A stretch of DNA of 42,093 bases from Paludibacteraceae bacterium (GTDB taxonomy: Bacteria; Bacteroidota; Bacteroidia; Bacteroidales; Paludibacteraceae). The stretch is taken from contig JAGBRL010000039.1 in assembly GCA_017632345.1 (NCBI GenBank), forward strand, positions 1 to 42,093, in the 5' to 3' direction. Positions within the stretch are counted from its first letter, which is position 1; the number at the start of each line of letters is the position of its first letter. The position numbers and the translations under genes are program-made. Under the pieces are notes generated by a model. The model did not search any database. It was not told where the DNA came from and was given only the letters and a program-made list of their open reading frames with translations. Positions 28,372 to 35,980 of the stretch are shown here, piece by piece.

Positions 28372-31300
28372 TTACTCGTTGAGATATGGTTTCTCCTGTG
28401 CAAATTTCAACCACTCCTTGTTACTGATGGATAATTTAACATTCTTCAAATCATCCGCAGCCTTGATTTGCTGAACTATCCACAAACCTTTCCGTGCAAT
28501 GTTGTACGCTCCGTTTGCATCAGCATTCTTAGGCAAAGAATCATCGCAAGTGTCACTGTTGTAGAAGTTTCCGTTAGCATCAGCTACCGGCGACTGCATA
28601 TAATCTATTTCTGTACCTATTTCACTATTACGCATTTGAAGAGTTAGCTTCAGCAAATACAAAAGCCCTTTGAAGAAATCAGCCGAATCTTGTTGAGAAA
28701 TAGCTTCTTTCAAATCTGCTTGAATATCAATTTTATGTTTTTCAAAGAGCTCTTTGAACTTATCAGTCAAATTAATTTTCCGGGTTGCCCAATTTGAATT
28801 CTGCTTTTCGTCCCGAAATGTCTCAATGCGTTCTCCGTAAGTGCACAGCGTCCAATTTGTACGAGAGCCTTCTGCCTTTGATGTGAATTCAGAATAATCA
28901 AAGGCAAATTCAAACCAATCCTTAGCTGTATTATAACGGATAGCATCAAATTTTCCGAAGAAATCTTTTGCCTTTTCTCGTGTTTCATAACGGGTGTCAA
29001 ACAGATTCACAAAACCTGTTACTGGGTCAATCTTGCTTGTGTTCCATGCTTGAGTGTAGAAAAGGAAACCACTTTGTTTGCCAAGTTTTTGGAAACTATC
29101 AAATTTATTGGTCAGCTGATAAGCGTTAAGAACGCCGCCGTCCTCTTCTGGATTCTTTTTCTTGTCCACCAAATAGTTGAGTTTGTCAATTAGCATCTTT
29201 TCAAATTTCTGATAAACAGAAGATTCCACTTTTTGACGACCGCGCATGAATCCCATATTCAAATCTTCCAGAACTACAATGGCGTTATATTTCACTATCA
29301 GTTCTGAAATCTTATGAATAACCTGACTTAAATACCCCTCTTTGAGTTCTTTGATATTCTTAATCGTTTGCCAGCTTTGACGGGCCTTCATTCGTTCATC
29401 CTCACGCTTAGACAACAAGTCATGATAATTTGTGCGGTATTCATTGCCATTGTAAGTATTTACGATTTCGTTCAAAGAGTATTGCTCTTTGATTCGGCCT
29501 TGCAAATCAATCACCGTCAAATAGAGCAGATGACGTTCACCACGGTCAATGCCTATAATGTGCAAATCATCGCTTTGGCGGATGTATTCGTTAACTCGTC
29601 TATTCATTTCAAAGTCTCCAATTTTGCCAGCTAAATAATTTTGTTCTATGGATAAATGAAACTGAAATTGATCGTATACATACCGTTTGTTCGATATAAT
29701 CGGATATTTGAATTTATCTTTTAAAACATTATGATGATGACCAGTTTTCATCTTTTCATCTGAATATTGAATGCTATGTTTTCTAAAATAAACAACGCCA
29801 GTCCCTATATCGAAAACATTTTGGTTCCCATTCATCAAGGCCTTAAAATACATAGTATGTAAATTATCTGTACCTCGCGACTTTCTCAATCCTTTTTCGT
29901 ATGATTCTGCAAAAGAGAGGTCTTTATTTGATATTTTAAACAAGAACAATGGTTTTTTATCCCGTTCCATAGAATTTTCAAATTCCTTTAGACTAATAGG
30001 AACGTATGTAAAAACTTTTTCCTTTACCATTTCATCTATTTCATTCATTAAATCAACAAATAAAACAAATTCTTTTTGAGCTAATTTTTGCGCTTGGGGA
30101 ATTCTTTTAAATGCACGCAATGTTTTTTTAATTGATGTAATCAGCTGTAAATTTGCCTTAACAAAGGCATAGTCATTAATGATAGAGTCATAGATTTCCG
30201 AATTTTTCCTCAAAAAATTTAAATACCCTTTTGCTGTACTTGTTTTAGGATTTTTTGTTTCTCTGTCTTGATTAATTTTTTCTTTCAAATTAGTATTTGT
30301 TGTCCTTTCGACAAAAGAATCTATTGCACTTATTATTTGTGCACTTTCTTGGTTATAATCGCCTTGATAAGATTTACCATACACTGTTTGTGATTTTAAT
30401 TGATAATAATCCAGCCTTTCAAATTCAGACTTGTCAGTATCATTAATTACAGCATCTCTCCTGAATAATTTTGTATCAGAAGAAATTCCTAAATAATAAT
30501 CATATTCACCTATAATATTTTGTTTTCTAAACAAATAACCACCATATTGAGTTCCATTATCTGAGTTTTCTGTTTTACTATCAACCCATCCATTTAAAAG
30601 TGATCCATTATTTTCAAAGTGTAGCTTGAATTTCTCGGTTGAATATGGTTTGCGTGTCATATAATTCCGCACCATATTATAGAGCGGTGTAATCTTGTCA
30701 AGTTCTTCCCAAAGCATAGAAAACTCGCCATAGAACTTTTCATCCTTTTCAGACTCTGTTCCATCTCCAAGCAAAGGTTTCACAAAATGTTGAAGAGCCT
30801 TGACAGCATCCAATAAAGACTTTATCTTTTCTATAGCCACATTGTCTTGTGCTAAATTCTTTCCAGAATAAGGCGTGTTCAATAAATCCTTTACCTCTGC
30901 GTAAGCATTTTCTATTTGAGTAAACAAGTTTTCCTTTTTTACCGACTCCGTCTCTACAGCTCCCAATGAAGCAAAATAGGTCAGTAGGGTATTTTGCTCC
31001 TCTGAATTTTGTTTTTGTACACCCTGATTAATCAATGCGATAGGAATGCTTCCTTGGGATTTTATTGTTTTTTTCAATCGCTCTTCATAGGCTTCGTCAG
31101 ACTCATTTTTAGGCTTCTTCTGCACATCTTTTTTTAGTTGTTCTAACAAGGCTTTGTGAATTACGTCCCAATGACCAAACGCTTTCTGAGATATGTCGGT
31201 CATCTGTGCGTCATTACGGATATAAATTTTAGAGAGGTCAAAATTAGACAAAGAAAGCAACAGATCTTTTAAAGAGTGTTCTCCCTCTTTCTTACGATTG

Positions 31301-32283
31301 AAAACCTGTTCGTCCAAATCCTGATAAGCTTTCTGAATCGCCTCCAAAACTTTTTCGTCTGACTGGAATTGCTCTGGCAGCCAAGAAATCGCATTTCTAT
31401 CACTTAATATTTGTTTGTAAAGAGGTTTTAGCTTTGGAAGTCGTGCTGATTTGTCTTTTTGTTGTTGGTTATAATCGTTTATGTATTCATTTAAACCCTG
31501 AATCTTTTTTCCATCTTCCAATGTCTTTCCTCCCACAATAGCATTATAAACATCTATTTGTGTTTGAGTAAGTACAATATTGTAGTAATCGAGACAAAAC
31601 ATTTCACCAAGTTCAGACACATTCAGATACTCTTCAAAGTCGCTATACAATTTCGCAAAATGTTCCGCAATTGGTGAGGCCGCTACTTTATCAAAAACCA
31701 TTATATTGTCTATGAATTTGGGCAAATTCTCGTGAATCAAGCGATAGGCAATTGCTGTAGATTGCGCTTCGTCAGTATACATATTTTTCCTGTTTTCGTG
31801 AAAACCGGTAAAATAGGTGGTGAAGTCTTTAAATTCTTTTATCAATTGTCGTTTTTCCACTTCCTCAACGAATGATAGCAAATCTTCTTTGATGAGTTCC
31901 TTTTTATCGATTCGCTTAAATCTATCGTCATCCGAAAACCTTTTAGCAATTTGCTTCCTCAACTTATCTTGAATATCTGCAAACTGCCTCTTTTGCGTTT
32001 CGTCTTTCGATTTACATATATAGTAAGCAAAAAACTCTTCAAGAGAATTTTTTGCTCCTTTATTTTCAGAGAACCTAAAGTCCTCAAGTACACTTTCTAT
32101 GAATGCCTTATGGTATTCGTCAATGATTTTCTTAACCTCAACATAACTTTCCGCACGATGCTGGTCTTGAGATAAAATCCCACTCTTTTCTATATGTTCA
32201 AGTGTTTTTCCAATAGGTTTTAATTTGGTCCTAATTGTTTTAACTAACGAATAAATTCGTTTGAAGTCTTTTAATTTTCCCAT
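28372..32283 (-). CDS. cas12a: Cas12a (Cpf1) type V-A CRISPR effector nuclease
   Basis: The 1303-residue protein processes its own pre-crRNA and cuts DNA next to a T-rich PAM. The N-terminus (FKRIYSLVKTIRTKLKPIGK) and REC region (TAIAYRLIHENLPKFIDNI; NEYINDYNQQQKDKSARLPK) are typical. The RuvC residues are D913 (GIDRGERHLL), E1006 (VLEDLNMGF) and D1255 (ADANGAYNIA), with the Nuc-site Arg R1218 (LQMRNSE), so cleavage should be intact. The bridge helix region (WQTIKNIKELKEGYLSQVIH) is normal. Odd: residues about 620-790 lack the KMLPKVFF-type PAM-interacting segment of most Cas12a proteins and hold unrelated Lys-rich helical sequence. The RNA-processing loop (TGHHHNVLKDKFKY) is also unusual. 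The stop is followed at once by the cas4 relic. The start ATG lies 54 bp after a solitary crRNA handle. Confidence 0.98.
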   Translation of the reverse strand: MGKLKDFKRIYSLVKTIRTKLKPIGKTLEHIEKSGILSQDQHRAESYVEVKKIIDEYHKAFIESVLEDFRFSENKGAKNSLEEFFAYYICKSKDETQKRQFADIQDKLRKQIAKRFSDDDRFKRIDKKELIKEDLLSFVEEVEKRQLIKEFKDFTTYFTGFHENRKNMYTDEAQSTAIAYRLIHENLPKFIDNIMVFDKVAASPIAEHFAKLYSDFEEYLNVSELGEMFCLDYYNIVLTQTQIDVYNAIVGGKTLEDGKKIQGLNEYINDYNQQQKDKSARLPKLKPLYKQILSDRNAISWLPEQFQSDEKVLEAIQKAYQDLDEQVFNRKKEGEHSLKDLLLSLSNFDLSKIYIRNDAQMTDISQKAFGHWDVIHKALLEQLKKDVQKKPKNESDEAYEERLKKTIKSQGSIPIALINQGVQKQNSEEQNTLLTYFASLGAVETESVKKENLFTQIENAYAEVKDLLNTPYSGKNLAQDNVAIEKIKSLLDAVKALQHFVKPLLGDGTESEKDEKFYGEFSMLWEELDKITPLYNMVRNYMTRKPYSTEKFKLHFENNGSLLNGWVDSKTENSDNGTQYGGYLFRKQNIIGEYDYYLGISSDTKLFRRDAVINDTDKSEFERLDYYQLKSQTVYGKSYQGDYNQESAQIISAIDSFVERTTNTNLKEKINQDRETKNPKTSTAKGYLNFLRKNSEIYDSIINDYAFVKANLQLITSIKKTLRAFKRIPQAQKLAQKEFVLFVDLMNEIDEMVKEKVFTYVPISLKEFENSMERDKKPLFLFKISNKDLSFAESYEKGLRKSRGTDNLHTMYFKALMNGNQNVFDIGTGVVYFRKHSIQYSDEKMKTGHHHNVLKDKFKYPIISNKRYVYDQFQFHLSIEQNYLAGKIGDFEMNRRVNEYIRQSDDLHIIGIDRGERHLLYLTVIDLQGRIKEQYSLNEIVNTYNGNEYRTNYHDLLSKREDERMKARQSWQTIKNIKELKEGYLSQVIHKISELIVKYNAIVVLEDLNMGFMRGRQKVESSVYQKFEKMLIDKLNYLVDKKKNPEEDGGVLNAYQLTNKFDSFQKLGKQSGFLFYTQAWNTSKIDPVTGFVNLFDTRYETREKAKDFFGKFDAIRYNTAKDWFEFAFDYSEFTSKAEGSRTNWTLCTYGERIETFRDEKQNSNWATRKINLTDKFKELFEKHKIDIQADLKEAISQQDSADFFKGLLYLLKLTLQMRNSEIGTEIDYMQSPVADANGNFYNSDTCDDSLPKNADANGAYNIARKGLWIVQQIKAADDLKNVKLSISNKEWLKFAQEKPYLNE

Positions 32284-32316
32284 GGCTTCTAAAATTTAAA
32301 TTAATACTAAACCCCT

Positions 32317-32356
32317 ATGCTCACAGCATAATATATATCTACAATAGTAGAAATTT
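32317..32356 (-). ncRNA. predicted Cas12a-regulating mini-crRNA (CreR-like) in the cas12a leader
   Basis: On the minus strand AAATTTCTACTATTGTAGAT (32356-32337) is identical to the last 20 nt of the array repeat. The upstream 16 nt of the repeat are missing. The next bases, ATATATTATGCTGTGAGCAT, would act as guide. Guide positions 1-12 match the DNA at 32382-32393 beside a TTTA PAM. Guide positions 7-12 and 16-21 are also inverted repeats (TATGCT/AGCATA) that could fold and mark a 3' end. The 3' boundary is a guess. Reported type V-A mini-CRISPRs repress cas12a through such partial matches. Confidence 0.75.
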
Positions 32357-32359
32357 TCA

Positions 32360-32367
32360 CAAATATA
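32360..32367 (-). promoter_or_regulatory. predicted cas12a / mini-crRNA promoter, -7 element
   Basis: TATATTTG on the minus strand matches TAnnTTTG. The start would fall near 32355, within about two bases of the first base of the crRNA handle (32356). I find no -33 TTTG at the proper distance, so the promoter may be weak or activator-dependent. Confidence 0.6.
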
Positions 32368-32377
32368 AATCATTATT

Positions 32378-32393
32378 TTTAATATATTATGCT
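32378..32393 (+). promoter_or_regulatory. predicted Cas12a operator: TTTA PAM plus 12-nt seed match
   Basis: TTTA at 32378-32381 is followed by ATATATTATGCT at 32382-32393, identical to the first 12 nt of the guide in the cas12a leader. The identity ends there. Twelve matches with a PAM would allow Cas12a binding but not efficient cleavage. The site is 11 bp upstream of the -7 element, so binding should block RNA polymerase. Confidence 0.75.
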
Positions 32394-32507
32394 CATGGTG
32401 ATTTTTTTCTTGCGAAATTTGTCAGTCGAGTATTTGATTGGTCTTCAGGTTAAATAATTTCGAAAGTGAAGCTGTTTATAGACGGTGTCTGTAACTATAT
32501 TTGCAAA

Positions 32508-32538
32508 AAAAGCGCAACCACTTCTTGGCTGCGCTTTT
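32508..32538 (-). terminator. terminator after the HIT gene
   Basis: AAAAGCGCA (32508-32516) and TGCGCTTTT (32530-32538) form a stem, with an inner CCA/TGG pair. T-runs flank both sides, so it could work in both directions. It separates the HIT gene from the cas12a promoter region. Confidence 0.8.
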
Positions 32539-32553
32539 GTCCTTTTTTATGTC

Positions 32554-32946
32554 TCAGAAATTTGCCCTGATTTTAGATGCGATTTCCTCCATCTCGATGG
32601 GGTCGATTTTGAGTTTTGGGTTGGAGAAGTTCAAGTCCTTTTCGCGTTCCATCGGCACAAGGTGGATGTGCGTGTGTGGCACTTCAAGACCCATCACCGC
32701 CACGCCTATTCTGAGGCATGGAATGGTCTTCTCTATCGCTTTTGCAACCTTCTTGGCAAAGACTGACAGGCCTGCCAGAGTGTTGTCGTCAAGATTGAAG
32801 ATGTAATCCTCCTCAACCTTAGGTATCACAAGCGTGTGCCCCTTCTTTATAGGGTTGATGTCCAGAAACGCAAAGTAGTTTTCGTCTTCCGCGATCTTGA
32901 AGCAAGGAATCTCGCCGTTGACAATTTTAGTAAATATAGTTGCCAT
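32554..32946 (-). CDS. HIT-family nucleotide hydrolase
   Basis: The ATG at 32946 gives MATIFTKIVNGEIPCFKIAE, the usual start, and 130 residues. The frame upstream is MITE sequence and not part of the gene. The HIT motif HTHIHLVPM holds the catalytic histidine triad. Members hydrolyse AMP or ADP linked to other groups, and the substrate here is not known. greA lies upstream on the same strand, with MITE copy 2 between them. Confidence 0.95.
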   Translation of the reverse strand: MATIFTKIVNGEIPCFKIAEDENYFAFLDINPIKKGHTLVIPKVEEDYIFNLDDNTLAGLSVFAKKVAKAIEKTIPCLRIGVAVMGLEVPHTHIHLVPMEREKDLNFSNPKLKIDPIEMEEIASKIRANF

Positions 32947-32962
32947 GTTATAAGTTTTTATA

Positions 32963-33159
32963 GTTGGGTTCTGTAAATTCATTTCGAGGAATTTTTGAAT
33001 TTGTTTCGAACCGATTGCTGAGCGAAAGAAGGGAACAGTGCGGGCACTGTGACCGACTGACAATCAGCAAGTTGCCGAATCAAATCAAAAAGTGCCGAAA
33101 AGTTCGCCCCCTTGATTTATACTTTCTTAATTATAAATGGTGAATTTATAGAACTCACC
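32963..33159 (-). mobile_element. MITE copy 2 (197 bp, TSD TATA)
   Basis: The ends GTTGGGTTCTGTAAATTCA and TGAATTTATAGAACTCACC are inverted repeats, and TATA lies directly outside both (32959-32962 and 33160-33163). It is the longest copy and matches copy 1 in reverse over most of its length. It separates greA from the HIT gene and begins 17 bp upstream of the HIT start. Confidence 0.87.
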
Positions 33160-33181
33160 TATAGTTTTATCTGTCAGAGTC

Positions 33182-33652
33182 TTATATAGAGATGTCAATA
33201 ATCTCGAACGGAATCTTTCCGGCAGGCACGGTCACCTCCACAATGTCGCCGACTCTCTTTCCGAGCAGTGCCTGAGCAATAGGGGTGTTTATGGCAAGCT
33301 TGCCCTCCTTCAGGTTTGCCTCGTGTTCAGAAACAAGAGTGTAAGTCATCACCTGATTGTTCTTTTTGTTCTTTATCTGCACCTTGTTCAGAATCTGCAC
33401 GTTGTCAGTTCCGAGACGGGACTCGTCGATAAGCCTTGCGTTGACAATCTTTTCCTTCAGAAGAGAGATTTTCATTTCGAGCAGTCCCTGAGCCTCTTTT
33501 GCGGCATCGTATTCCGCATTTTCGGACAAGTCGCCTTTGTCTCTAGCTTCAGCAATCTGGCGAGAAACGGCAGGGCGTTCCACTGTTTCCAGATGCTTCA
33601 ACTCTTCCTTCATTTTATTCAAGCCTTCTTCAGTAACGTATGATACAGCCAT
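33182..33652 (-). CDS. greA: transcription elongation factor GreA
   Basis: The ATG at 33652 gives MAVSYVTEEGLNKMKEELKH and 156 residues; a start 11 codons upstream is less likely. The N-terminal coiled coil holds the acidic tip (ARDKGDLSENAEYDAAKEAQ) that enters the polymerase secondary channel and triggers cleavage of backtracked RNA. The C-terminal FKBP-like domain ends LLGKRVGDIVEVTVPAGKIP. The length is normal. Confidence 0.96.
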   Translation of the reverse strand: MAVSYVTEEGLNKMKEELKHLETVERPAVSRQIAEARDKGDLSENAEYDAAKEAQGLLEMKISLLKEKIVNARLIDESRLGTDNVQILNKVQIKNKKNNQVMTYTLVSEHEANLKEGKLAINTPIAQALLGKRVGDIVEVTVPAGKIPFEIIDISI

Positions 33653-33785
33653 AACTTTTATAGTATTAGTAGTGTTAATATTCATTATTAAAACAAAAAG
33701 AATCCCGGCTTTTTTATGGGCCGGAACTCTTTTCTTGAGAAAACTTTCCTTCTTCTATTACGTGAGCAAAGATAAGAGTTTTTTT

Positions 33786-35462
33786 TTATATTTCCAAATT
33801 ATCTTGTTTTACTTTGGTTGTATCTTCAAAATTGTTTTGCAAAGTATCCGTAACGCTGTTGTTTTCAAGTAGTTGCCAGTTGTTGTGCAATGCGTCGAGC
33901 GCTTTTTTCAGCGTGTTGTCCTTTTTGTGCAGGATAGGGTAGAACCCATTGTATCCCAACGTGTTGCGTGCGATGTAAGCCTTCAGCAAGTTTTCGATAT
34001 AATTTTTAGACTTGGCTATTTGATTGGACTTTTTCTTTACATTTTTACCCTCTGCAAAGTTTGTGAATTTGGAGCATAAGTCTTGCTTGTCCAGATACGA
34101 CTCCAGCTCCTCTGTAGTTTTGAACTGTTTCAGCGTGTTTCTGTTTGCGTCGGTGTAAGCGAACGCGAATTCGTGAATCAGTCCGGAGTTGTTCACCTTA
34201 TTAAAGTAAGGAGTCACTTCAGACGTGTCTCTCGGCACGAACATATCCGGCATGATTCCGCCACCGCCGTAAACTGTGCGTCCGTTGGCGGTCTTGAACG
34301 TTAGCGAGTCGGCCTTGTCTATAAACACACTGTCCTCAGCATAAAATTCGCCGTGCAGGTATCGTTTGTAAATATCGTCCTCATAATCCTCTGCGTAAGG
34401 CTTTTGGATGCATCGTCCGGACGGAGTGTGGAACCGTGAGATGGTCAGCCTGATGGCAGAAGAGTCCCGCAACGTGAACTGCTGTTGCACAAGGCCCTTT
34501 CCGAAGGAGCGTCGTCCTATCACAAAGCCTCTGTCGTTGTCTTGAATAGCACCGGCGAAAATTTCGCTGGCGGAGGCGGACCATTCGTCGATAAGCACCA
34601 CGACCGGCACGTCCTGAAACTCGCCTGTGCCGTCTGCCAGTTCCTGAGAGCAGCAGTTCAGAGTCTTGCCCTCTGTGTAAACAATCATGTCGTTCTTTTT
34701 TAGGAACATGTTTATCATCTTGATGGCCGCATTCATGTATCCGCCCGGATTCCCTCTGAGGTCAATCACGAACTTTGACGCTCCGTCAGCCTTGAGTTTG
34801 TACATTGCGTCGGAGAACTCGGAGAAGGTGGTGCTTCCGAACTTGTTCACCTTAACATATCCGGTCTCCGGGTCTATCATGTACGCCACGTCAACGCTTG
34901 TCAGCGGAATGTCGCCGCGAACGATGTCGAAATGCAGAATTTCCGGCGAGTTGTTTCTCTTCACGCCCACCTTCACCATAGTGCCTTTTGGTCCGCGCAG
35001 CTTCTTCATCACCTTTTCGTTCGATATATCTTTTCCCACGAATAGCGTGTCGTTCACCTCCACGATTCTGTCGCCGGGCAGCAGTCCCACCTTTTCAGAC
35101 GGCCCTCCGTTGATTACGGCAAGAATCATGACTGTGTCGTTCTGGATGTTGAACTCCACCCCTATGCCGCTGAAGCTTCCGTCCAGCGCTTCGTTCACAG
35201 ACTGCAGGTTTGCCGCCGGTATGTACACAGAGTGGGGGTCCAGCCCGGCCATGATTTCAGGTATGGCCTTCTCTTCAAGTTCCTTCACGTCAACATCCTC
35301 GACGTACTGTTCCTTGATCAGGTTGAACAAGTAATCCAGCTTTCCGTTTCTGCATTCGACAGCCGGAGCCGCCTGCATTCTGTATTCAGTAAGTATTTCT
35401 CCAAGCTTGATCCCTAAGATAGCCGTCACAGCCAGCAGGGTAGGATATAAAATTCTCTTCAT
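33786..35462 (-). CDS. S41-family carboxy-terminal processing protease
   Basis: The 558-residue protein has an N-terminal membrane anchor (residues about 4-22) and so is likely periplasmic. A PDZ domain spans about 95-185 (GIGVEFNI, LLPGDRIVEVND). The protease domain has IDLRGNPGGYMNAA, the catalytic Ser near 297 in SASASEIFAGA and the Lys near 322 in GKGLVQ, 25 residues apart as in the family. The C-terminal 150 residues are helical and have no known role to me. Its start lies 19 bp after the dCMP deaminase gene. Confidence 0.95.
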   Translation of the reverse strand: MKRILYPTLLAVTAILGIKLGEILTEYRMQAAPAVECRNGKLDYLFNLIKEQYVEDVDVKELEEKAIPEIMAGLDPHSVYIPAANLQSVNEALDGSFSGIGVEFNIQNDTVMILAVINGGPSEKVGLLPGDRIVEVNDTLFVGKDISNEKVMKKLRGPKGTMVKVGVKRNNSPEILHFDIVRGDIPLTSVDVAYMIDPETGYVKVNKFGSTTFSEFSDAMYKLKADGASKFVIDLRGNPGGYMNAAIKMINMFLKKNDMIVYTEGKTLNCCSQELADGTGEFQDVPVVVLIDEWSASASEIFAGAIQDNDRGFVIGRRSFGKGLVQQQFTLRDSSAIRLTISRFHTPSGRCIQKPYAEDYEDDIYKRYLHGEFYAEDSVFIDKADSLTFKTANGRTVYGGGGIMPDMFVPRDTSEVTPYFNKVNNSGLIHEFAFAYTDANRNTLKQFKTTEELESYLDKQDLCSKFTNFAEGKNVKKKSNQIAKSKNYIENLLKAYIARNTLGYNGFYPILHKKDNTLKKALDALHNNWQLLENNSVTDTLQNNFEDTTKVKQDNLEI

Positions 35463-35481
35463 CAGACTAAATCTTACCTGT

Positions 35482-35919
35482 TTATTCGTTTATATTGATT
35501 AGCAAAGTCTCTATGCCTGCCTTTTTCAGCAGTTCCAGCCCGTCTGGCGTGTGGTAAAGCTCCGAATAGACAACCCTTTTAATTCCGGACTGTATAATCA
35601 GCTTTGCGCACTCGATGCACGGCGATGCGGTGACATACAGAGTGGCTCCGTCGCTGCTGTTGTTGGAACGCGCCACTTTAGTTATGGCGTTCGCCTCCGC
35701 ATGCAGCACGTACGGGTAGGTCTTGTTCGAGTCGTCCTCGCACACGTTCTCGAACCCGGACGGAGTTCCGTTGTATCCGTCAGATATAATCATTTTGTCT
35801 TTGACCAGCAGCGCGCCGACCTGTCTGCGTTTGCAGTATGAATTTTCAGCCCATATTCGTGCCATTCTTATGTAGCGGCAGTCCAGCGAGCGTTGTTTTT
35901 CGTCGTCTATCATATTCAA
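35482..35919 (-). CDS. deoxycytidylate (dCMP) deaminase family protein
   Basis: The product has 145 residues. It carries the zinc-binding HAEANAI and SPCIECAKLI motifs and the segment CKRRQVGALLVKDKMIISDG followed by YNGTPSGFENVCED. dCMP deaminase makes dUMP for thymidylate synthesis. ComEB proteins share the fold, so dCMP deaminase/ComEB is the safe name. Another ATG at 35913 is possible. It probably forms an operon with the S41 protease gene. Confidence 0.93.
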   Translation of the reverse strand: MNMIDDEKQRSLDCRYIRMARIWAENSYCKRRQVGALLVKDKMIISDGYNGTPSGFENVCEDDSNKTYPYVLHAEANAITKVARSNNSSDGATLYVTASPCIECAKLIIQSGIKRVVYSELYHTPDGLELLKKAGIETLLININE

Positions 35920-35980
35920 AATTGTTAGTTAGGGAACTCTGCAAATCAAGCTGAATGCGGCGTGGTTTGCAGGAGCGGCC

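Noticed and set aside
28151..28414. 87-codon minus-strand reading frame overlapping the end of cas12a
   Set aside because: It reads the cas4 relic in the wrong frame. The Cas4 similarity lies in the other two frames.
32337..32356. A second CRISPR array in front of cas12a
   Set aside because: Only one partial repeat is present, with no second repeat within 100 bp on either side. A mini-crRNA fits better.
32387..32390. -33 element for the cas12a promoter
   Set aside because: The bases at the right distance read ATAA on the minus strand, not TTTG. I list only the -7 element.
32496..32503. Plus-strand TATATTTG before the HIT terminator
   Set aside because: It matches the promoter consensus but would drive only antisense RNA into the HIT gene, and it has no -33 partner that I trust.
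32947..33063. N-terminal extension of the HIT gene
   Set aside because: It is translated MITE sequence. The family start is MATIFTKIVNGE at 32946.
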